NCBI RefSeq assembly: GCF_009834785.1 | Contig: NZ_WUYX01000026.1 | Location: forward strand, 124,120 to 188,119 | Direction of reading: 5' to 3' | DNA: 64,000 nucleotides | Source of the DNA: Natronorubrum halalkaliphilum | GTDB lineage: Archaea > Halobacteriota > Halobacteria > Halobacteriales > Natrialbaceae | Shown here: positions 1 to 9,486 of the stretch, piece by piece | Layout: every line of letters starts with the position of its first letter | Numbering within the stretch: position 1 is the first letter of the stretch | Notes under the pieces: generated by a model | The model's database searches: none | Seen by the model: only the letters and a program-made list of their open reading frames with translations | Told to the model about the DNA's origin: nothing | Program-made: the position numbers and the translations under genes

Positions 1-707
1 AACGGCTAGAACGCCTGGTCGCTGAACTCGAAGAATCGAACGAGCGGTTAGAGCAGTTCGCGTATGCGGCCTCACACGACCTACAAGAGCCGTTGCGGAT
101 GGTCTCGTCGTACCTCCAACTCATCGATAGTCGCTATGAGCTCGACGAGGAGGGAGAGGAGTTCCTCGAGTTCGCAGTGGATGGGGCCGAGCGAATGCGG
201 TCGATGATCGACGGGCTTCTCCAGTACTCCCGCGTCGAAACGCAAGGCGACCCGTTAGAGCCGGTGGACCTGGAATGTATTCTTGACGATGTCCGTGATA
301 ACCTACAAATGACGATCACGGAGAACGATGCAACGATCGAAGCGGATTCGCTCCCGCGTGTACAGGGCGACCCCGACCAATTGCGGCAGGTGTTTCAGAA
401 CCTCCTCGATAACGCCATCGAGTACAGCGACGACCGACCAACGGTTCACGTAACCGCAGAGCGAAACGGCAGCGACTGGATCATCTCCGTCGAGGACGAG
501 GGGACCGGGATCGATCCGCAAGAACAGGAGCAGATCTTCGAGGTGTTCCAGCGAGGCCACAGTCATAGCGATGGCAGCGGCACCGGCATCGGGCTTGCGC
601 TCTGCGAGCGGATTATCGAACGCCACGGCAGTGAGATTTGGGTCGAGTCCGAACCCGACGAGGGAGCGACGTTCTCATTTGCCCTCCCCGCGAGCGGTAG
701 CCAGTGA
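1..707 (+). CDS. Sensor histidine kinase, C-terminal part (start lies before window)
   Basis: The frame is open from base 3 and gives about 234 residues, so the sensory N-terminus is missing only because the window begins here. A short coiled-coil linker leads into a HisKA helix with H-box ASHDLQEPLRM (His codon at 75-77). A HATPase_c domain follows with N-box QNLLDNAIEYS, G1 EDEGTGID, an F-box near EVFQRG and G2 GTGIGLAL, so the kinase core looks intact. By family it autophosphorylates on His and passes phosphate to a response regulator. The core is closely similar to the C-terminus of the kinase at 27486-29906, so the two are paralogues. Upstream domains are probably PAS or GAF, but that is not visible. 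Confidence 0.93.
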   Translation, partial: RLERLVAELEESNERLEQFAYAASHDLQEPLRMVSSYLQLIDSRYELDEEGEEFLEFAVDGAERMRSMIDGLLQYSRVETQGDPLEPVDLECILDDVRDNLQMTITENDATIEADSLPRVQGDPDQLRQVFQNLLDNAIEYSDDRPTVHVTAERNGSDWIISVEDEGTGIDPQEQEQIFEVFQRGHSHSDGSGTGIGLALCERIIERHGSEIWVESEPDEGATFSFALPASGSQ

Positions 708-909
708 CATCCCCAACCTGGCCGAAAGCAAGCCAATCCCCAACGAGGGGAATTCAACCTGCTACTGGAGCGGTTTCAGCCCCGCTCCGCGAGCGTCGTC
801 TGTGCGTCGAGAAAGGGTAACTCGATCGTCGGTCAAGTCACTACGATATCGACGGCTTGGGACGAACGGCAACCGAGAAACGACGAGAGTGGGAATCGCG
901 GTGCGTGGA

Positions 910-1119
910 TTAGCCAATGGAGACTTCGTAGTAGTCAGTATACTTCACGAGGTCACAGTCTTCGAGTCCGTTCGCGATTGTACTGTCGACGGAGACGTCG
1001 ATGTTTTCGGTGAGGGTCGGGAACTCTTCCTTCGCGTCTTCGTCCAGTTCGTCGTAGTGGCAAACTCGGGAATCCGAGGGGACGTTTTCAACCGGTTCGA
1101 GTGTGATGGTCCTACTCAT
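910..1119 (-). CDS. Small conserved haloarchaeal acidic protein, unknown function
   Basis: 69 residues from the ATG at 1119; an in-frame ATG ten codons earlier (1149) is also possible, but MSRTITLEPV is the more usual kind of start. The protein is acidic and soluble, has one Cys, and shows no membrane segment. A short beta-rich opening is followed by an acidic helix (YDELDEDAKEEFP) and a tail ending YTDYYEVSIG. It resembles short uncharacterised Halobacteria proteins of the DUF7979 kind, but that name is from memory and uncertain. It stands alone between the kinase and the peroxiredoxin relic. Function is not predictable from the sequence. Confidence 0.6.
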   Translation of the reverse strand: MSRTITLEPVENVPSDSRVCHYDELDEDAKEEFPTLTENIDVSVDSTIANGLEDCDLVKYTDYYEVSIG

Positions 1120-1376
1120 GGTATACAATACCAATTGCAGCGTCTTCAATATTTTTGTGGTGATAATCCATGACCGTCAATTTGAAGCGGGTTTTGAGGT
1201 GCGTTATATTGACAATCGTCTACCGGGATAGTTGTCGAGGGTGTGTTACTCGTCGCCGAAAATAGGTTCAGCAATGAGGAATGGAGTGAGCTACCTCGTT
1301 CTCCTCGCCCACCGCTATCGCGATTCGTCTTGCTCGCTGTGGTGTTCCATGCGAACGGAGAGGTACCGTTCGAAAA

Positions 1377-1650
1377 TCAAACCGATTCGACCGCCTCGAG
1401 CAGATCGTCGTAAGGCGGTTCGTTCGTCGGGTCGTCGGCAACCCATCGGTACGCGACCGTACCCCTCGAACTCCTCGAGTCGGTCCTGTAGGGCGACCAT
1501 TTCGTTCGTGCAGGGCGGCGTGAACGCACCGGCGAAGAACGCGAGGACGACCGGACCGTCCCCGAGGTGGTCCGTGAGGTCGAACGATTCGTGGTCGCTT
1601 GTGCCGACCGTCGCCGTGAACGTCAGAGCAGTGTCTCAGGTCGTGGGCAT
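1377..1650 (-). pseudogene. Peroxiredoxin (AhpC/TSA family) relic with stop and internal deletion
   Basis: Reading down from an ATG at 1650, the fifth codon is TGA (1636-1638). The frame then continues as DTALTFTATVGT, followed by VVLAFFAGAFTPPCTNEM, which matches the peroxidatic-Cys region of archaeal peroxiredoxins (usual form AFFPGAFTPPCT). After LEEFEGYG homology jumps, in a different frame, to a normal peroxiredoxin tail, WVADDPTNEPPYDDLLEAV, ending at the TGA at 1377-1379. The middle of the gene, normally about 80 residues, is gone. Early stop, deletion and frameshift together mean no full-length product. Other redoxin genes remain in the window (18808-19299, 48436-48795, 61129-61506). 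Confidence 0.85.
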
Positions 1651-1855
1651 ACGCATATATTGGATACCGTCATGATAGGCGCCGTTCTCGCATCAAAAAC
1701 GTTGAGCGGGACATATTCCGGATCCCGACGAAATGTGATCCGGAATGCAATATGTGGGCCCCGACCGAGTGGTACCGTTCCTTGAACGCGTCAACGGGCA
1801 CCCGTCGTCGTGTTGAGCTATCGTTACAAACCGAATCCGTCGTATCCTCCGGCCC

Positions 1856-4800
1856 CTATCGCCGTCGGAGCCCGATCGCCGTTGCGAGGAGGATAGCAAC
1901 GATGGCGATGATCACGCCGAAGCCGGGAACGGTGTCATCGTAGCCAGCCGCGTCGTCCGGGCTACCACCGGTGTCGTCTACTCCAGTACCCGCTCCATCA
2001 GCGTCGTCAGCCGTATCGCTGGCCGATTCGTCATCGGTACCATCGCGGTCGTCTCCGTCGTCCGGTTCGCTCTCGTCGGCGTCGTCGTCAGCTGGATCAG
2101 ACGGCGGTATACCGGGGAAGCCACCCGAACCACCGGAGTCATCGGAATCCGTCGACTCTACCACGGTGAACGTCGTCTCGAAGGTTGCTTCTTCGCCGGC
2201 TTCGTCGACGACCGTCACCGTAACGGTATACTCCTCGTCGTACTCGATCTCGAGGTCGTGGGTCGCCTTCGTCGAGTGGATGTTCGTGGCATCGTCGTCC
2301 GTGACGTCCGCGCCGTTTACGTCCATCGCAACGGCGCTGGCATTCACGCCGGAGATCGCGTCATCGTACTCGAAGACAACCTCGATTGTTTCGGACGCCG
2401 TCGAAACCGTTTCGCCGTCCGCAGGCGTAACCGAGCCGAGTTCTGGCGGTTCCGTGTCGGTCACCAGAACGCCGTACGTGGAGAAGCCCGGAACGGCCGA
2501 AACGACGGAGATGTCGTTCCCCACCTGAGTGATCTCGGCGTCCTCGACGGGGGTCCACTCACCGCCACCGTCGTAGTGGTGAAGTGCGAGGTCGTCCGTA
2601 CCGACGCCGTCGGGGAGGTCCGCCCCCGAAACTGTGAGTTTGATCTCCGCGCCCTCGAGGTGGGCCTCGAGCAGTCCGGGGAGTTCGGTCTGGAGGAATC
2701 CCACGCCGACGGCGCCGTCGTCGAGGTTCGCATTGACCGTACTCTCGGAGACGGCGAGGAACAGTTCCTCGTCGGAGAGGTCCTCGTGCACCCCGTCGAC
2801 GTCGAAGGTGACGTTCGAATTCGCCCCTTCGAACGCGAGTTGACCGTTCGAGAGAACGAGGTCGGTGTTTACGACGACCGACGTCTCGTCGGTGTCTTCC
2901 TTTCCGGCACGATCAGTGCCGGTGACCGTGACCGTGTACTCGCCGGATTTGTCGAACGTCAGCGTCCCCTCGAACGTCGTGTTCGTCGGGTCGTGGTCGG
3001 TCAGTTCGACCGACGGATCCGACGATTGCGTCGACGAATCGTCGAAGTCGAGTTCGATCGTCGGCACGCCCGACAGTGGCACGTCGCTCTCGACAACGAC
3101 CGTGGCGTCGTCGGCGGTGACGTCTTCGATACTGACCGACATCGTGGGCTCCTCGCGGTCGATCACGAGGAGTTCGGTTTCGGCGGTCAGCCCGAAGTAC
3201 CCGTGTTCGTCGACCGCGATCGCGCTGAGTTCGTACGCCCCGTCGTCGGCGATCGCATCCGGGCCCTCGATCGGAATCTCCGCAGCCAGCGTGCCGTCGG
3301 CGGCGGATTCGGCTTCGACTTCCACCTGGTAGTTCGACTCGAGCGAGGAGACGTGGACGAACACCGACTCGAGCGGGAAGTCCGACTCGGCCTTGAGTTC
3401 GACCGCGACGTCGTCGCTCGCGTACGTCACAGTGCGCTCGTCGAAGTCGGGGTCAATGGCCGACGAGTGGCCGTCGACGTCGACGATCGACGGCTCGACG
3501 ATCGGTTCGCGAACTTTGATCGTGCCCGCGGGCCGCTCGCCGAGCTCGAGTTCGTACGTTCCGAGTTCGTCGGCCTCGAACGCCGCGCTGACGTTCAGCG
3601 CACCCAGGTGGTAGAACCCCGGCGAGAGCGAGACATCCTCCTGGACGCCGAGTTCGAGCGTCTCGCCGTCGGTCACGGACTCGCCGGCCGCGTCCTCGAC
3701 GAGCGTCGCGTTCAGCGCGACGTTCTCCGGGTCGTCGACCGTTCCCGCCTGGTAGATGCTGCCGATCACGTTGAACGACTCCCCGGCGGCCACCTCGTTG
3801 GCGTCGGCCGAGGCCGCGATTACCTGGACGTCCGACTCCGCGGGCAATGCCTCCACGGTCCCCGCAGGACGGTCGCCCAGCTCGAGCGTGTAGTTGCCCG
3901 GCTCGTCGAGCGTCCCCGTGAGGTTGATCGCCCCCAGGTGGTAGTATCCCGGCGCGAGCGAGACGTCCTCGGAGACGCCGAGCTCGATCGGGTCCCCGCC
4001 GTCCTCGTGCGTCGCGGTCAGGGCGATGTCTTCCGGTTCGTCGACGTTCCCCGCCTGGTAGATGCTCCCCACCACGTGGAACGACTCGCCCTCGATGACT
4101 TCCGTCGCCGACGCCGAGGCCGCGATCACCTGAACGTCCGAGACCGCCGGCTCGACGTGGATCGTACCGGCGTTCCGCTCGCCCAGCTCGAGCGTGTAGT
4201 TGCCCGGCTCGTCGAGCGCCCCCGTGAGGTTGATCGCCCCCAGGTGGTAGTATCCCGGCGCGAGCGAGACGTCCTCGGAGACGCCGAGCTCGATCGGGCC
4301 CCCACCGTCCTCGTGCGTGGCGGTCAGCGCGATATCTTCCGGTTCGGCGACGTTCCCCGCCTGGTAGATGCTCCCCACCACGTGGAACGACTCGCCCTCG
4401 AGTACTTCCGTCGCAGAGGCCGACGCCGCGATTACCTGGACGTCCGAATTGGTTTCCAGTACCTCGAGCTGTCCAGCGTCGTGACCGCCCAGCGTGAGGT
4501 CGTACGTCCCCGGCTCGTCGATGGCGAACGAGATGTTGACGGCCCCCAGGTGGTAGTATCCCGGTTTGAGTTCGACGTCTTCTTGGACGCCGAGGTGGCG
4601 TTCGTCACCGGTCTCGTTCGTCGCCCAGAGTTCGATGTCCTCCGACAGCGAATCACCGCCGTTCGCGGTCCCGTTCTGGTAGATGCTGCCGACCACGTAC
4701 AGCTCCTCGTCCTCGAGCACCTCGATCTCGGAGAGCGAGGCAGCGATGACCTGGATGTCGGACGGTGATTCTTCGACGCCGATGGTACCGACGTCGTGCT

Positions 4801-7800
4801 CACCCAGCGTGATATCGTAGGTACCCGTCTCGTCGAGCGTCCCCGTGAGGTTGATCGCCCCCAGGTGGTAGTATCCCGGCGCGAGCGAGACGTCCTCCGA
4901 GACGTCGAGCTCGATCGGCTCCCCGCCGTCCGTGGGCGTCGCGTTCAGCGCGACGTCCTGTGGATCGTCGACGTTCCCCGCCTGGTAGATACTGCCCACG
5001 ACGTAGAACTCCTCGTTGACGCTGACGTTCATCTCGGAGAGGGACGCGGCGACCACCTGAACGTCCGATTCCCTCGGTTCGACGTCGATCTGACCAGCCG
5101 ATCGGTCCCCAAGCGTCAGGTCGTACCTTCCTGGTTCGTCGAACTGTGCGGTGAGGTTGATCGCCCCCAGGTGGTAGTATCCCGGCGCGAGCGAGACGTC
5201 CTCGGAGACGCCGAGTTCGAGCGTCTCGCCGTCGGTCACGGGTTCGCCGGCCGCGTCCTCGACGAGCGTCGCGTTCAGCACGACGTCCTGTGGATCGTCG
5301 ACGTTCCCCGCCTGGTAGATGCTGCCCACCACGTGGAACGATTCGCCCTCGACGATCTCCGTCGCCGATGCGGAGGCGGCGATCACCTGAACGTCCGATT
5401 CCCTCGGTTCGACGTGGATCGTACCGGCATTCCGCTCGCCCAGGTGGAGCGTGTAGTTGCCCGCCTCGATTCCCACGGATTCGTCGAGATCGATCTCGCC
5501 GGTGAGGTTGATCGCCCCCAGGTGGTAGTATCCCGGCGCGAGCGAGATGCCCTCGGAGACACCGAGATCGACCACTGCACCCGTGTCCTCGTGCGTCGCG
5601 GTCAACTCGACGTCCTGTGGATCGTCGACGTTCCCCGCCTGGTAGATGCTGCCCACCACGTGGAACGACTCGCCCTCGATGACCTCCGTCGCCGACGCCG
5701 AGGCGGCGATCACCTGGACGTCCGATTCCCTCGGTTCGACTTCCACGGAGCCAGCGTTCCGCTCGCCGAGTTCGAGCGTGTAGTTCCCCGCTTGCTCGGG
5801 CGCAAACGTCACGTTCAGCGCACCCAGGTGGTAGTATCCCGGCGACAGCGTTACCTCCTGGCTCCCCACCATCGTCTCCGTTCCGTCTTCGTGCGTCGCC
5901 GTCAGCTCGATCTCCTCGGTCCCTTCGATAGTACCCGCCTGGTAGATCGACCCGATCACGTACGCCTCCTCTTCACCCCCGATCAGCTCGGTCTCCGACG
6001 TCGACGCCGCGATCACCTGGATGTCCGAGTTGCGATCCTCGACGGCGACCGTGTCGACGAGCAGGTCACCGAGGTAGACGTCGAATTCGACACTGAGGTT
6101 CTCACCGAGGTCGAATTCGTCGTCCGCGTCTGGGTCCCAGGACAGTTCGAGAGGGTCGATCTCACCGGGTGTGACGTCGAACGATTCGCTCTCGACAGTT
6201 CGAAGATCCGCGCCCGTCCCCGACTCGCGGACGCGGAGTTCGATCGTCTCCGTCCCCGGCACGTCGCCGGTGTTGATCAGGCTGGCCGAGACGACGACGG
6301 CCTCCTCACCGAGTTCGACGGCCGCTTCGTCGACGTTCGCGCCGTAGACGACGAGGTTGGGACCCGCGTTGACGGTGACCGTTCCGGCGTCGACGCCACC
6401 GACGGACACCTCGTACTCGCCGGACGTATCGAACGCGTGCGTGAACGCGACGGGAGTCGTCTTTTCGACGTCGAGTTCGACGGTCTCGGTGTCGATGACC
6501 TCGCCGTCGACCTCGAGGGGCACGATCAGTTCGCCATCCTCGTTGCCGACGTTCTCGACCGACGCGGTGACTGTCACCACGTCGCCGGTTTCGAGTTCGA
6601 GCGGCGTCACGCTCGCCTCCTGGACGGCGAGTTCCGGACTCCTGGTGTCGGGGGCGACCTCGACGTTGGCGGTCGTGGTCTCCCCTTCGGTCACCTCGAC
6701 GTCGCTCGTTCCGGTCATCGGCGGCACGTGCTCGGTGGTCACCTCGATCGTGTGTGTCCCGGTTTCGACCTCGAGTTCGTACCACCCGTCTTCGTCGGTG
6801 AATTCGACGCCGGGATCGCTGCTCACCGAGACGAATGCGCCCTGGACTGGATCGCCGGTCGACTGCTCGGTCACCTGTCCGACCACAGTTCCAGTCGGGG
6901 ATTCGGGGGTGAGTGCGACGTCACCGCCCGTTGGATCGTCGAGGAGGGCGTCGTCAGCCGTGAGCACCTCCGGGTAGAATCCATCGGCGGTGAACCTGAC
7001 CGAGGGCGTCTGGGAGTGGTGTTCGGGAACGTTGATCGCGTACGCTCCGTCGGCGTCAGTCGTGGCCGAAAACTTCGGCTCGCTCGGGAAAAAGTGCGAT
7101 TGGATCTCGACACCCTCGACCGGATCGTTCGTCTCCGAATCAGTCACCGTGCCGGTCAGAACCGGAACGGTATCGAGTTCGATCTCACCGATCGCCTCGT
7201 GTTCGCCTGCCTCGACCTCGACGTTCTGATAGAGGCCGTCGTCGTAGCCGAGCGTCTCGACGGTGATCTTGTAGACGCCCGGTGGAACGTCGACCTCGAA
7301 CACACCGTCCTCGTCGGTCGAGAGGGTCGCCGTGAATCCGTCCGGGGCGGGGTCAGGGTCGCCGACGTCGACCTGTTCGATGACCTCGACGTCCGCGTCC
7401 GAGATCGGCGAACTGTCGCCAGTGACGACGCCCTCGAGCGCCCCAGTCTCGGGCACTTCGGCGTCTCGCTCACCGAAGAGTCCGATTTTTCCGTCCTCGG
7501 TCGTCGTCGCCGTCGCCGTCCGCGCGTCCGGATCAATCTCCCCACCGATCTCGCTCCACTCGGCGCCGTCGTGGGACCAGATGCCGAGCGTGTCCGGATC
7601 GTCGACGTCACCGACGTCGTAGTGGAAGGTAATTTCGAGAGAGCCGTCCGTCGGATGCGACTCGACGTTGAGCACCGTTCCAACGGCGGTCAACTCCTCG
7701 GGAACACTCGGTCGCACGATCGAACCGAACGCGACGTCTGTCGCGACGAAGTCGATCGTCATCTCGGCGTATGCGTGCCCGACCGTGACGTCGCTCGCGG

Positions 7801-9361
7801 TGACATTGTCGACCTCGGCGCCGGTCGAACTACTGTCGAGATAATCGCCGGCCCTGATGTCCCAGTTGCCGCTGTCGAAAATCGTGTCGCCCGAAAGCGT
7901 GACGCCGTCGGATCCGCGAACGTCGACGCCGCGGTCGCCACTTCCGCGAATCGTGTTGTCGATCAGTCTGGCGTCGTTACTCGATCCCTCGATGAGGATA
8001 CCGTGTTGTTCGTTGTCGATCGCTCGATTGTCGACGAAGGTGTTTCTGGACGCACCGTTTTCCGCACGGAACCCGGTTGCGCTGTTCGCGACGGCGGTGT
8101 TGTTCTCGAACCAGTTATCGGTGCCGCTGGCGACGTAGACGCCGTGGTTGTTCCCTTCGAGATGGTTGTGGACGACGGTGACGTTCGCTGCGTACGGGTC
8201 GACTTTGATCCCCGAGCCAGCGTTTCCCGTCGCGTTCGTGTACTCGACGACGGTTCCCTCAGTTGTGTAGTCGACCAGGATGCCGTGGCCGTAGTTGTCT
8301 AAGACGTTGTTGTGCGTGTACGTGTTGTCAACCGACGAACGATCGTCGACAATCCCATTGCCGTTGTTCCCAGTCGCCGTGTTGTTCACAACGACTATCT
8401 CGTCACCGGTCACGCGAATGCCGTCGCCGTTGAAGTCCTGGCCATTGTCGGTGACAACGTTGTGCGCGACGGTGACGTTCGTGTTGTACCCGGGGTTGTC
8501 GCCCGACGGCATGAAGAAAGAGATACCCGAATCGTCGTTCATGGACGCCGTCACGTACTCGACCGTACTGTCGTGGACGTCCCCGAAAGAGATGCCGTCT
8601 CCTCCGTTGTTGGTCACCTTCGCCTCGCTGATTTCGATACCAACGCCGTCCCGTACTCGAATGCCGTCGCTGGCACTGTTCTCGGCGGTAACTTCCTCTA
8701 CGGTGAGGCGTTCGACACTCCTCGCGGTGAGCCCGTTGTCCCAGCCCTCGAGCGTAACATCGTGGACGTGGACGTTCCAGGGTTCGATATCCGTCGAGTA
8801 CGGGTGGTCGACGACCCCAACCTCGATCCCGTAACTGTCACTTGAGCCACTGCCAGTGATGGTGTGGCCGTTGCCATCGATAGTGACGCCGTCAGCCTCA
8901 ACCTGAAGGCAGGTCTCTGAGCCTTGAAGATCATTCTGCAATTCGTATTCGCCAGGTTTATTGAGTGTCCTGCACTCGGTGATTGGTTCGGCCGAACGCG
9001 AGATTTGCGTGCCAACGAGGTCGTCAGACTTGTCCTGGGTACGCTGTTCCCCCAGAGAGTCCTCGTCCGAGTTTGTAGTAGTGGACTCGAATGTGTCGAG
9101 AGTGCTCGAATCCCCCTCCGTCTCGTTCTCGTCGGTCGATTCGTTGCTCGAGTGGGTCGATGCTGTAGTCGCTTCGATAGTGTCGTCCCCGTCGTCGGTA
9201 AACGCGTCGAACGTTCCACCACTATCGTCCGCAGCGACGTTTGACGCACTCGCCGCCCCCACCGGGGCGACGACGGAGGTCACCATCAGTATGGAAAACA
9301 AGACGGCGACCACCTGCGGTCTGCAAAATCCGATTCGTTCACCCAGACACCCGTGAATCAT
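1856..9361 (-). CDS. Giant secreted surface glycoprotein: beta-helix, Ig-like modules, eight tandem repeats, PGF-CTERM-like anchor
   Basis: About 2501 residues. Start taken at the ATG at 9361 because a TATA-like element lies 25 bases upstream (9384-9389); a GTG at 9379 is the alternative. Order: signal peptide (about 1-40); Ser/Thr/Asp-rich linker (45-125); right-handed beta-helix of the NosD/PbH1 kind (about 135-550) rich in NGNGI and NxT turns; three carboxypeptidase-regulatory-like modules (about 635-885, e.g. GVVTGDSSPISDADVEV); two CARDB-like modules (about 910-1110); eight repeats (about 1115-1950); Ig-like modules; an Asp/Gly/Ser stalk; and PGFG followed by a hydrophobic helix and RRR, as in PGF-CTERM proteins processed by archaeosortase. 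Many NxS/T sequons suggest N-glycosylation. Likely a cell-surface adhesin or structural protein; the ligand is unknown. Confidence 0.93.
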   Translation of the reverse strand: MIHGCLGERIGFCRPQVVAVLFSILMVTSVVAPVGAASASNVAADDSGGTFDAFTDDGDDTIEATTASTHSSNESTDENETEGDSSTLDTFESTTTNSDEDSLGEQRTQDKSDDLVGTQISRSAEPITECRTLNKPGEYELQNDLQGSETCLQVEADGVTIDGNGHTITGSGSSDSYGIEVGVVDHPYSTDIEPWNVHVHDVTLEGWDNGLTARSVERLTVEEVTAENSASDGIRVRDGVGIEISEAKVTNNGGDGISFGDVHDSTVEYVTASMNDDSGISFFMPSGDNPGYNTNVTVAHNVVTDNGQDFNGDGIRVTGDEIVVVNNTATGNNGNGIVDDRSSVDNTYTHNNVLDNYGHGILVDYTTEGTVVEYTNATGNAGSGIKVDPYAANVTVVHNHLEGNNHGVYVASGTDNWFENNTAVANSATGFRAENGASRNTFVDNRAIDNEQHGILIEGSSNDARLIDNTIRGSGDRGVDVRGSDGVTLSGDTIFDSGNWDIRAGDYLDSSSTGAEVDNVTASDVTVGHAYAEMTIDFVATDVAFGSIVRPSVPEELTAVGTVLNVESHPTDGSLEITFHYDVGDVDDPDTLGIWSHDGAEWSEIGGEIDPDARTATATTTEDGKIGLFGERDAEVPETGALEGVVTGDSSPISDADVEVIEQVDVGDPDPAPDGFTATLSTDEDGVFEVDVPPGVYKITVETLGYDDGLYQNVEVEAGEHEAIGEIELDTVPVLTGTVTDSETNDPVEGVEIQSHFFPSEPKFSATTDADGAYAINVPEHHSQTPSVRFTADGFYPEVLTADDALLDDPTGGDVALTPESPTGTVVGQVTEQSTGDPVQGAFVSVSSDPGVEFTDEDGWYELEVETGTHTIEVTTEHVPPMTGTSDVEVTEGETTTANVEVAPDTRSPELAVQEASVTPLELETGDVVTVTASVENVGNEDGELIVPLEVDGEVIDTETVELDVEKTTPVAFTHAFDTSGEYEVSVGGVDAGTVTVNAGPNLVVYGANVDEAAVELGEEAVVVSASLINTGDVPGTETIELRVRESGTGADLRTVESESFDVTPGEIDPLELSWDPDADDEFDLGENLSVEFDVYLGDLLVDTVAVEDRNSDIQVIAASTSETELIGGEEEAYVIGSIYQAGTIEGTEEIELTATHEDGTETMVGSQEVTLSPGYYHLGALNVTFAPEQAGNYTLELGERNAGSVEVEPRESDVQVIAASASATEVIEGESFHVVGSIYQAGNVDDPQDVELTATHEDTGAVVDLGVSEGISLAPGYYHLGAINLTGEIDLDESVGIEAGNYTLHLGERNAGTIHVEPRESDVQVIAASASATEIVEGESFHVVGSIYQAGNVDDPQDVVLNATLVEDAAGEPVTDGETLELGVSEDVSLAPGYYHLGAINLTAQFDEPGRYDLTLGDRSAGQIDVEPRESDVQVVAASLSEMNVSVNEEFYVVGSIYQAGNVDDPQDVALNATPTDGGEPIELDVSEDVSLAPGYYHLGAINLTGTLDETGTYDITLGEHDVGTIGVEESPSDIQVIAASLSEIEVLEDEELYVVGSIYQNGTANGGDSLSEDIELWATNETGDERHLGVQEDVELKPGYYHLGAVNISFAIDEPGTYDLTLGGHDAGQLEVLETNSDVQVIAASASATEVLEGESFHVVGSIYQAGNVAEPEDIALTATHEDGGGPIELGVSEDVSLAPGYYHLGAINLTGALDEPGNYTLELGERNAGTIHVEPAVSDVQVIAASASATEVIEGESFHVVGSIYQAGNVDEPEDIALTATHEDGGDPIELGVSEDVSLAPGYYHLGAINLTGTLDEPGNYTLELGDRPAGTVEALPAESDVQVIAASADANEVAAGESFNVIGSIYQAGTVDDPENVALNATLVEDAAGESVTDGETLELGVQEDVSLSPGFYHLGALNVSAAFEADELGTYELELGERPAGTIKVREPIVEPSIVDVDGHSSAIDPDFDERTVTYASDDVAVELKAESDFPLESVFVHVSSLESNYQVEVEAESAADGTLAAEIPIEGPDAIADDGAYELSAIAVDEHGYFGLTAETELLVIDREEPTMSVSIEDVTADDATVVVESDVPLSGVPTIELDFDDSSTQSSDPSVELTDHDPTNTTFEGTLTFDKSGEYTVTVTGTDRAGKEDTDETSVVVNTDLVLSNGQLAFEGANSNVTFDVDGVHEDLSDEELFLAVSESTVNANLDDGAVGVGFLQTELPGLLEAHLEGAEIKLTVSGADLPDGVGTDDLALHHYDGGGEWTPVEDAEITQVGNDISVVSAVPGFSTYGVLVTDTEPPELGSVTPADGETVSTASETIEVVFEYDDAISGVNASAVAMDVNGADVTDDDATNIHSTKATHDLEIEYDEEYTVTVTVVDEAGEEATFETTFTVVESTDSDDSGGSGGFPGIPPSDPADDDADESEPDDGDDRDGTDDESASDTADDADGAGTGVDDTGGSPDDAAGYDDTVPGFGVIIAIVAILLATAIGLRRR
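3505..6035 (-). repeat. Eight tandem protein-coding repeats inside the surface glycoprotein
   Basis: Eight units of about 300-330 bases each encode SDVQVIAAS, then VVGSIYQAGNV, then LAPGYYHLGAINLT, then YTLELGERNAGTI. The conserved PGYYHLGA segment recurs near 3605, 3930, 4240, 4545, 4860, 5165, 5520 and 5825. Several internal units are nearly identical at DNA level, which points to recent unequal exchange; the first and last units are the most diverged. This coding repeat is why the segment looks array-like at DNA level. Confidence 0.9.
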
Positions 9362-9382
9362 ACAGACAGTCTCCAGCACTGA

Positions 9383-9390
9383 CCTATAAC
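9383..9390 (-). promoter_or_regulatory. TATA-like box of the surface glycoprotein gene
   Basis: On the coding strand GTTATAGG lies about 25 bases before the ATG at 9361, the usual spacing for a leaderless haloarchaeal transcript. This supports choosing that ATG over the GTG 18 bases upstream. Confidence 0.5.
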
Positions 9391-9486
9391 TTGGCGCTTA
9401 CCCCGGGGTACGGGCACGGTTACCTCGAGGTAAGTACGGTCAGGGAGTCGGTGTCGGTGGGAGCAATCCGGCGATGCACCCGCAAC

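Noticed and set aside
3505..6035. Regularly spaced near-identical DNA repeats that look array-like
   Set aside because: Spacing is about 300-330 bases, the repeats encode the PGYYHLGA protein motif in frame, and no cas genes are present. Not CRISPR.
2258..8302. Very long plus-strand open frames (836 and 1168 residues) opposite the surface glycoprotein
   Set aside because: They are Arg/Asp/Val-rich mirror frames caused by high GC and the repeated codons of the minus-strand gene. No domain, no start signal, and their repeats follow the glycoprotein repeats.
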